A DNA stretch of 45,000 nt from Prorocentrum cordatum (taxonomy: Eukaryota > Sar > Dinophyceae > Prorocentrales > Prorocentraceae): NCBI GenBank assembly GCA_963575745.1, contig CAUYUJ010005012.1, positions 1-45,000 on the forward strand, given 5' to 3'. Under the pieces are notes generated by a model that was given only the letters and a program-made list of their open reading frames with translations, made no database searches and had not been told where the DNA came from. The position numbers were made by a program, and so were the translations under genes. The stretch's first letter is position 1. Each line of letters begins with the position of its first letter. Positions 38,460 through 45,000 of the stretch are shown here, one piece after another.

Positions 38460-40760
38460 TCCGCCAGATCCCCAGCGATAAGAGGCTCGACAAAAAAAAC
38501 ATTGAGGACCCTGGCAAGGTTGAGCTGTTCAAGCAAGGACTCAAGGAGGCCCATTCGGCGCTATGGTCGGCGCCTGTCTCTGAGCACCATGTTTGTGCCG
38601 TCGATACCATTAAGAGTGATGCTGTCATGGCCTTTGGAGTTGCCCCTAGGAGACCTCGCAAGTGCTACGTCTCTGAGTCCTCCTTGGACCTTATTTCTGT
38701 TAGGGGGGGGGGGGTCCTGCGGGTCCTCAAGAAAGTTGCTGAGGCCCCCTGTGGGGGGCCCGAGGCGACACGGTGCTTGCTCCACTTCAGAGGGCGCCTG
38801 AGACATCGGGACATCTCAGGGTTTGCCATTGACCCCGAAGCCGACCAGTGGAGGCCGGCATATCTTGCACTAGAGCTCGCTCTATCCAAGTTGGCCCATG
38901 GAACCAGCGCGGATCTGCGGGCCAAGCTCGCCATGCAGAAGTTTCTACTTGACGCTGGCCCAATTTTGACGCGTGCACTTGAGAAAGACAGATGCGGTTA
39001 CCTTGATCTGAAGGCCTCTGAGTTGCAGGGGGCCAGAGATTTCGGACTCCCCAAGAGCGAATGGGACGAAGCCAAAACTATCATGATGTTTGGGGGGAGG
39101 GCCCCCAAAGATACCCACCACCTTCCCTTTTGCGACCGCGTCTGACGGACGACCATTGACGGCCGAGCAAGAGGTGGCTGCCAACCTCCAATTGCACTTC
39201 GCTCAGGTTGAGAAGGGGAGAGTTACTGATGAAAGCGATGTTAGAGATCACTACAATAAGATGATCTCACTTTTGTCGGATGACGCCCTTCGAGTCATCG
39301 GAAAGATGCTTACGAAATACTATTCTGTCAGCCTCCTACGTAGCATGCCTGGGGGGGGGGGCGCCAGGACCCGATGGGTTGGTACCAGATTTGCTGAAAC
39401 TCGTGCCCATCCAAGTTACAGATGTGATCTTACCCTTACTGACAAAGGTCGCGATGACCACGCGGGAACCCCTAGATTTCAAAGATGGTCGAGTGGGGTC
39501 TTTCTTCAAGGGCAAAGGGGGCCTTGCTCTGGCGAGAAACCAGAGGAGCATCTTATGCACCAACACCACTTGTAAAGTTCATCATGAGTTTTCAGGAGAT
39601 TTTCACTTGACTATCTTCATTGTGCCCTCATTATTCAACAATGTGGGGGGATGCCAGGTAGATCGTGTGACGCTGCCGTTCATTTTGTCAAATCCTTATG
39701 GTCTGCCGCCGAGGCCCGAAAAATGTCGTGTGGCAGTTTGTTTGTTGACCTGACGGCTGCGTTTTACTCCACTATAAGGCAGCTGGTGTACGATCTACCT
39801 GGAGAAGAGGACCTTTTGGAAGAGACCCCGGAAGACCTTTCCATTCCCCCGGCGCTGTTGGTCGGAGTCAGAGCCCAACTTCAAGAAGGGCCACTCATGG
39901 AGCAACACGTTGACAACCCCCATCTACTGGCGCTCCTAGGAGAGGCCCAGCGGGGGGCTTTTGGGCCGTGCAGGGTGCGGAAGGGTTCGTGATACCCCGC
40001 GCGGGATGCCGACCCGGCACCATTATGGCCACAGATGTTTTCAACATTGCATTCGCCAGCATCCAGACCGACATCGTGGACAAGATGGAGGACAGAGGAT
40101 TGCAATGGCGGCCGCAAGCAAACGTAGGAGCCTTCTCTCATACAGTAGAAGACCTGGATGCGACGACCAGTGTGTCGTTCGTTGATGATCTAACCCCTTC
40201 GGTGGCGGATGAAAATCCCCTGGGCCTCATTGAGGCCCTCAGTGAGATTGTCGATATTGTTTTCGTTGCTTGTGCCTTACACGGCCTTAAGCTCAACGCT
40301 ACCAACACCAAAATCATGTTGCGCTTCAGGGGGGTCGGGTCCCAAAGAGCTTCTAGAATGCTATATGGCGAAGACCCCCTTGATCACTTCCCCACAGCGC
40401 GAGACTGCTGTGGAAGTGGTCAGAGCCCACAACTGCCCGGGGGCCATGCTATCCGATAGCGGGGGGGAGGGACTAGAGATTATTGCTAGGAGCATAGCGG
40501 CGAGAGCGGCAGTGCGACCTGTCAAAGCGATTGTTGCCCTTAGAAAAGCCTTTGGATTGGAAGCTAAACTTCTATATGCGGAAGCCTTCGGGTCCAGCAG
40601 GTTGTTCTACGCCGCAGCTCTTTGGAAGCCGATGCCGAGTGCCGTGCGGGGGAGGCTTCGAGTCACTCATGAGTTCATTTATCATTGTGCCCTGGGGCTG
40701 CCTGCAGCGAATTCTGCAGATACTCACTACTCCTATTTAGAAGTCATGGCGAGAGCTGAA
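38460..40760 (+). pseudogene. Reverse transcriptase domain of the third LINE
   Basis: A long undamaged pre-RT region (to 39145) precedes fragmented RT blocks. GGGAPGPDGLVPDLLKL (39350 on) needs a frame change inside an 11-G run. FFKGKGGLALARNQRSI (about 39502) matches the Lys-Gly-Lys...Asn-x-Arg block. Motif A is LFVDLTAAFYST (about 39737), motif B PRAGCRPGTIMATDVFN (about 39997), and motif C SFVDDLTPSV (about 40177). Motif B has RPGT in place of the RQGCPLSP seen in many LINEs and resembles the variant I associate with dinoflagellate elements (recollection, not checked). The FVDD catalytic pair is kept. Confidence 0.85.
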
Positions 40761-41485
40761 AGCTTGCCTTGGGAAGTGGTTGTCCATGTTTGCCGACTTA
40801 GGTTTCTAGTAAGGCTGTTCCGGTCGGCGCCCCGCTTCCTGCTCCGACTACTCGATGTAGCCCTACTCGAACCTTCTAGCTGGGCCCGTGCCTTGGGGGA
40901 GAGCCTAGACTGGCTCACGCTTTTGGTGGGTCCAAAAAATGCCCCAGGAAGCGGGGGGCTGGATGAGTGGGTCGAAGCCGTGCAATTAGACCCCCACCGT
41001 TTCAAGGCCCCAATCAGAAGTGCTCTTGCTTGTGCGAGAGCCTGGTGGCGTGACCAGCACCGACTGCTCTTGTGGGACAAGCGCATTGCCGAGGCGGTGA
41101 AGAGCACGCCCATGCACCAGGACAAAATTGTGGAGGCGCAGGGCTACGCGCGTTACGAGTGCGGGCAGACATTCACCACAGAGAGGACTCTCCGGAGCCA
41201 TAGAGGCAAGCAACACCCCCACAAGCTCACTCCCTCCATGATTGCGACGGGCACGGTTTGCCACATCTGCTGTTGAGTTTCCGAGCTAACGGACGGCTGT
41301 ATAAACACCTTGCCAAGGCGAGGGCGTGTTTCAGGGGTCTCGTGGCTGCTGGTGTCAGGCCCTCCCTGGCCGAGATTGATGATGCGCGTGCTGAAAGGGG
41401 TCGGGAACAGAGTGCAAACCGTGCCCGTGGTATGACGGACGATTTCGCACACCACCCGCCGCTCAAAGTGCTGGGGCCCCCCTAG
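40209..41485 (+). pseudogene. RT thumb/connection region and zinc-finger remnants
   Basis: One frame runs from 40209 to 41276 with an ordinary protein composition (RPVKAIVALRKAFGLEAKLL, EVVVHVCRLRFLVRLFRS), ending in YECGQTFTTERTLRSHRGKQH, a C2H2 finger lacking its first Cys, and TVCHICC followed by TGA. The next frame resumes LLSFRANGRLYKHLAKARAC, so a second finger was split by a one-base change near 41272. Confidence 0.75.
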
Positions 41486-41495
41486 GGGACTCAAA

Positions 41496-42519
41496 GTGGT
41501 TGCCCAAGAACCGCTTGTGGACGAGCCCGTTGCTCCCTCTCCCCCGCCTCCTCCTCCTCCGCCGCCCTTCTGTCCGCCCTCTCCTCCTGCGAGGCCCCAC
41601 CGCTACCTGCTCCGCCGTTTTTCGGGCCAACGTCGCGTAGGGGATCTTCAGGAGTGGATTGAACAAGTGGTTTTGCAGTATCGGGTGGCCATTGTGGTCC
41701 TGTCTCTTGATGTTACACATTGTCCCACCTATCGGTACTTGTCTAAACCTGACATCGCTTTTTTGGTTAAGACTGATGCGTGAAGGATGGATTGCGGGTG
41801 TGGTTGCGGCCCCCCCTTGTGAAACGTGGAGTGTTGCTCGCCATCGTGAGATTGCTGAGAACACCCCTGGACCCCACCCCCGACCACTGAGGTCACCATC
41901 TATGCTATGGGGGTTACGCTGCCGAAAGCCCAGAGAACAAGAGCACAGACGCAAATCGATGTGGGCAATGCTCTATTGCGCACCACTCTTGAGTTTCTCG
42001 TGGCGGCCTGGAAGCTTGGACTAGCAGCCTTGATGGAGCATCCTGCTCCAGCAGAGCATCGCCCGAATGTCCCCAGCAGCTGGCACCTCCCTTTTCTGGC
42101 TCGTTTTTGTTAGGATGCCCGGGGTCCAGTTGCACATAATTGATCAATGTATGTTTGGGCTGAGGGCCAAAAAGCCAACCTCCCTGCTGGGGATCAATGT
42201 GCCCATGATGAGTCAACTGCTCAGGGAGTTATCGCACCGAGGGAGGTGCCAGCACAGTGCTCACCCGATGGTCCTGGAGGGAGGAGAAACGAGTGGGGGT
42301 TGGAATACGGCTGCCGTCAAAACTTCCCCCTCCCCTCTCCGCCGTTTCCTGGCCCAGTCCGTGTTCGCCTCTATTCAGCTTCAATTTGATTATGTGGGGG
42401 ACCCCCCTCTTGTGCTGGAGGAAAACGTCGCCCCTTTCTTTGTTCCTCTCGACCCCTTCTTTGAGTTCCAGAGGGGCCGTGACTACGCTCATCAGCGTAC
42501 CAGACTCCCCACTCAATAG
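41496..42519 (+). pseudogene. C-terminal domain with PPCETWS motif, possibly cytosine-methyltransferase-like
   Basis: A poly-Pro linker (41535-41590) leads to a fold readable across frames: VVLSLDVTHCPTYRYLS, GWIAGVVAAPPCETWSVAR (41790 on), GPHPRPLRSP, QIDVGNALLRTTLEFLVAAWKLGLAALMEHPA (to about 42050), VPSSWHLPF, and QLHIIDQCMFGLRAKKPTSLLG. PPC-x-x-x-S before an acidic-His-Pro block is reminiscent of C5-cytosine methyltransferase motifs IV and VI (PPCQ-x-x-S, ENV), but the SAM-binding motif I is not evident and ENV is replaced by EHP. Retroelements with cytosine methyltransferases are described from dinoflagellates; membership here is inference only. Stops at 41781 and 42110 and several shifts disable it. 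Confidence 0.55.
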
Positions 42520-43069
42520 AAGCGCGGTGTGCGCGGCACCTACTCTCGCAGTGCCCTAAGTGGGAAGGACGTTTCTAACTATTGCAACCCTGCTGTGTGC
42601 GACCCTGTGAACGCTCGCCACTAGGGGTGTTTTTTGTGGCTAGGGGTGTGCGCAGCACCACAACTCTTGCTGTATTCGGGGGAAGGTATCTTTTTCGCCG
42701 ACTCGTCGGCCGTACCCGGTCTAGCCCGAATTGACCAGGGAGAAACTGCGTGATGGCAGTACCTCCTGCTCCCAGCACCTGAGTGCTCGTCATTTTCCCC
42801 CGCCGACCGTGGCTGTGATCTACCTAAGCGTCGAGGTCATTCATCACGCGTACTGGCTCGACTCTCAGCACCAGGACTGGGCATTTAAAGGGGCTCATTG
42901 TGGATTGGGACTGGGCTTTGTAACTGGGGGGAAGTGACATCGTTTCACAGTTGAGGCTTGCACGCTCCCGCGATCGCTGCCTCTGCTCCTTTTTCTCTCT
43001 GCTGCCGCTCTCGTCTCACACATCGATTGGGATCCAGACTCATTCCCTTAGGCACCGACCGACCGACCG
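42520..43069 (+). other. 3' region of the third LINE with a perfect short hairpin
   Basis: GCCGAC-TC-GTCGGC (42697-42710) is a perfect stem-loop. CTCGCAGTGCC at about 42544 is shared with the 3' region of the second LINE (about 17404). The segment ends in CACCGACCGACCGACC at the edge of a GGA array. No further gene is seen. Confidence 0.55.
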
Positions 43070-43440
43070 AGGAGGAGGAGGAGGAGGAGGAGGAGGAGGA
43101 GGAGGAGGAGGAGGAGGAGGAGGAGGAGAAGGAGGAGGAGGAGGAGGAGGAGGAGAGAGGAGGAGAGGAGGAGAGAGGAGAGAGGAGAGAGGAGAGAGAG
43201 AGGAGAGAGGAGGAGAGAGGAGGAGGAGGGGAGGAGAGAGGAGAGAGGAGGAGAGAGGAGGAGAGAGGAGGAGAGAGGAGGAGAGAGGAGGATGGAGGAG
43301 GAGGATGAGAGCAGGAGAGAGGAGGAGAGAGGAGGAGAGAGGAGGAGAGAGGAGAATAGAGGAGGAGAGAGGAGGAGAGAGGAGGAGGAGGAGGAGGAGG
43401 AGGAAGAGGAGGAGGAGTTGGATGAGGAGGAAGAGGTACT
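43070..43440 (+). repeat. (GGA)n purine array, right flank of the third LINE
   Basis: GGA and GAGAGGA units over about 370 bases. Composition matches the array ending at 34767. Confidence 0.95.
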
Positions 43441-43793
43441 CTTGATGGCACCGTCCCACTCGGACGCCGATGCTGACAGCGACAGCGACAGCGACAGGGG
43501 GAGCCCAACAGGCATCGCGCTGGACGACCGCGGAGGCGGAGGGAGGAGGAGAACAGAGGCAGAGCGATGAAGACCAAGGAGGAGGCCTGCCAGCTGCCAA
43601 GGCCGTCCCGCAGCCCGCGGTGCCCGCGCCGTCGAAGGCGCCCCCGCGCCGGCCCAACGCCGAGGCGGCCCCGCCCGCGCCGCCGCCAGCGAAGGCGGCG
43701 CCGCCGCCGCTGGAGCGGCCCGGCGCAGCGCCGTGCGCGATTCCGCAGGAGCGCGGTGTCGGTGGGCGGCGGCGGCGGGCGGCGGCGGCAGCC

Positions 43794-43848
<55 letters not shown>

Positions 43849-44057
43849 TGGCGGGGCGGCGGCGGCGACAGCGACGACAGCGGCCAGCGACGATGACAGC
43901 GACCTGCGCTGGCGGCAGCGGCCGCGTCGGCGACGGCGGCGGCGGAGGAGAGAAGGAGGAGAGGAGGAGGGGCGAGGAAGAAGAAGAAGGAGGAGTGGAG
44001 GAGGGCGGGAAAGGGGGGGAGGCAAGGAAGATAAGGGATTGCAAGGATAATCAGAGG
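43441..44057. other. GC-rich Ala/Pro/Asp-type low-complexity stretch with (GAC)n array
   Basis: GACAGCGACAGCGACAG (about 43475), a GCC/CCG-rich stretch, and a pure ACG triplet run (43794-43848) follow each other. Frames read SDADADSDSDSD, Ala/Pro-rich or poly-Thr/poly-Asp. No single frame looks like a structured protein, so I do not call a gene. Confidence 0.5.
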
Positions 44058-44160
44058 GAGGAGGAGGAGGAGGAGGAGGAGGAGGAACAGGAGGAGGAGG
44101 AGGAGGAGGAGAGAGAGAAGGAGAGAGGAGGAGAAGAAGAAGGAAGAAGAGGGGACCGAG
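44058..44160 (+). repeat. (GGA)n purine array
   Basis: GAGGAGGAG run of about 100 bases, ending at GAAGGAAGAAGAGG. Confidence 0.92.
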
Positions 44161-44175
44161 GAGGGAAGCCTTGCG

Positions 44176-44270
44176 AATTATGGGAAACGCAATTGTCTCT
44201 AAACAACTGCACTCAATAAGCCGGAATTGCGTTTCCATCTTTTTTTTAATTATGGGAAACGCAATTCCGG
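44176..44270. mobile_element. Small foldback/MITE-like element with three copies of ATGGGAAACGCAATT
   Basis: AATTATGGGAAACGCAATTG (44176-44195) and AATTATGGGAAACGCAATTCC (about 44248-44268) are direct copies. CCGGAATTGCGTTTCCA (44221-44237) is their inverse. The second and third arms (44221-44237 with 44253-44270) form a 17-bp stem with one bulged G and a T-rich loop. The first and second bound a roughly 59-bp segment with inverted ends. It could be a miniature foldback transposon or a decayed hairpin. Confidence 0.7.
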
Positions 44271-44430
44271 ACGACTGCCGAGGGGAGGGGGGGAGGGAAG
44301 CGCAGGGTAGCGTGGGCCCTGGCGCGCAGTGCCCTTGCCGTGCCTTGGAGGAGGTGGGGATGGGGAGCAGAGGGGCGAGGGAGTGGCACCCTAAAGGCCC
44401 CAAAGGTTCCCTTCTGCGGCCGTTCAGGGT

Positions 44431-44473
44431 CCGAGCCCGCTCGGCCGCCGAGTGAGCAGCCGCACGGGCTCGG
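44431..44473. other. GC-rich cruciform-prone inverted repeat
   Basis: CCGAGCCCG (44431-44439) is the perfect inverse of CGGGCTCGG (44465-44473), with an inner CTCGG/CCGAG. CCCGCTCGGCCGCCG recurs at about 44502. Confidence 0.75.
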
Positions 44474-44479
44474 CTGCGA

Positions 44480-45000
44480 CAGGGCGTCGCGGGAACTCAG
44501 CCCGCTCGGCCGCCGGCACGAGCTCGATCCCGAGGCCCGCTCGGTGGCCGCACGGACTCGGACGCCCAACCGGCCCAGGAGGGAGCCTCGGGCGGCAGGA
44601 GCGGGAGGGCAGGGGGAGCGCCTCTCGGCCTGCCCTGCTGGCGCTCCAGAGTGGGGAGGCTCGGGAGGGGAAAAGACACACAGACACAAATAATCGTCGA
44701 TCCCCCGAAAAATATGAAAATATGGGATTCGGTGGGGAAAACGACAGTCCAGACAATATGGAACAGACAATATGGGAAAATATTGGGGATCTTGGGATTT
44801 GTGTTTATCCGTAAGGGCTTCGCTCCCTGCCGCCGGCCCCCTCTCTCGGATCATTGGCTATGCAAGAGCTAAATCATGAGGCTTCGGCGCCGCCGTGAAG
44901 CAGCATCGGCAAGATAATTTTAGATTCGGATGATATTGTTGAACTCAGCGTTGCATTTTGAACCTGCCTCCGTATGCTGTGCACTGAGGTTTCCCGCCGA
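44480..45000. other. End of window without a supported gene
   Basis: GC falls sharply after 44690. ACAATATGG repeats twice near 44754-44775. No ORF with recognisable features was found. Confidence 0.5.

Larger units (their letters stand above)
34770..43069 (+). mobile_element. Decayed non-LTR retrotransposon with RNase H upstream of endonuclease-RT and a C-terminal PPCETWS domain
   Basis: Plus-strand order: ORF1-like coiled-coil protein (34982-36142), RNase H (36954-37443), AP-type endonuclease (37640-38455), RT (38460-40760), zinc-finger remnants (41140-41330), poly-Pro linker and PPCETWS domain (41496-42519), 3' region with hairpin (42520-43069). Many frameshifts and stops make it a pseudogene throughout. 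Several frame changes coincide with G-runs (10 G at about 37344, 11 G at 39351). GGA arrays abut it on both sides (to 34767 and from 43070), suggesting insertion into a GGA microsatellite. A nested or composite origin for the RNase H portion is possible. Confidence 0.85.

Noticed and set aside
43470-44219. Plus-strand 249-codon ORF with Ala/Pro, poly-Thr and poly-Glu parts
   Set aside because: Spans GCC, ACG and GGA triplet arrays; no frame shows structured sequence.

Overview
The window is nuclear DNA of a dinoflagellate. Two exact or near-exact matches to the dinoflagellate trans-spliced leader lie in genomic DNA: CCGTAGCCATTTTGGCTCA at 2248-2266 and its 15-nt 3' part at 10204-10218. The DNA is GC-rich, gene-poor and dominated by RT-bearing retroelements and simple repeats, as in large dinoflagellate genomes. 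The species cannot be fixed from this window; the high GC would suit a Prorocentrum-like genome, which is inference. I found no convincing tRNA, rRNA, snRNA or CRISPR locus and no operon-like gene set.

Layout. 1-483 is the open 3' end of a probable single-pass membrane protein. 484-2758 holds repeats, a strong hairpin and a full-length spliced-leader relic. 2759-3652 (-) is a coiled-coil, lysine/glycine-rich ORF resembling a retroelement ORF1 protein. 4292-9838 (-) is a broken non-LTR retrotransposon (endonuclease, RT, zinc fingers, RNase H, zinc fingers) split by three long A-rich tracts. 10204-11173 (+) is an intronless SAM-methyltransferase gene whose ATG lies 25 nt after a spliced-leader relic, so it is probably an expressed-mRNA retrocopy. 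12192-17330 (+) is a second non-LTR element with one uninterrupted 1.7-kilo-residue ORF (endonuclease, RT, two zinc fingers). Its last 45 residues carry a SUMO-interacting-like motif and a canonical PCNA-binding motif, and a different well-formed protein overlaps it in another frame at 16453-17190.

17331-22447 is repeats: CCAAGAGG-type arrays, GGA and CT tracts, a palindromic GGTCCGGACC array, a 77-bp direct repeat, TG/TGCG and GAT arrays. 22448-24223 (+) is an intact 591-codon gene with a DDE-transposase-like pattern. 24569-34767 is almost entirely repeats, including three diverged copies of a composite unit (palindromic CG-rich head, GTC triplet array, G-quadruplex motif, 15-bp repeats). 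34770-43069 (+) is a third, heavily decayed non-LTR element sitting between two GGA arrays. Its domain order reads: ORF1-like coiled coil, RNase H, endonuclease, RT, zinc fingers, then a PPCETWS domain. 43070-45000 is GGA/GAC arrays, a small foldback element and GC-rich hairpins.

How it works together. The genes do not form a pathway. The window is a graveyard and possible nursery of mobile DNA: three distinct LINE-type elements, one likely transposase gene and at least one mRNA-derived retrogene. The LINE-type RTs are the obvious source of the machinery that could have copied spliced-leader-bearing mRNAs back into the genome. Broken frames coincide with homopolymer runs (A-rich in the first element, G-runs in the third). 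Either homopolymer instability is a main decay route here or the assembly has residual homopolymer errors.
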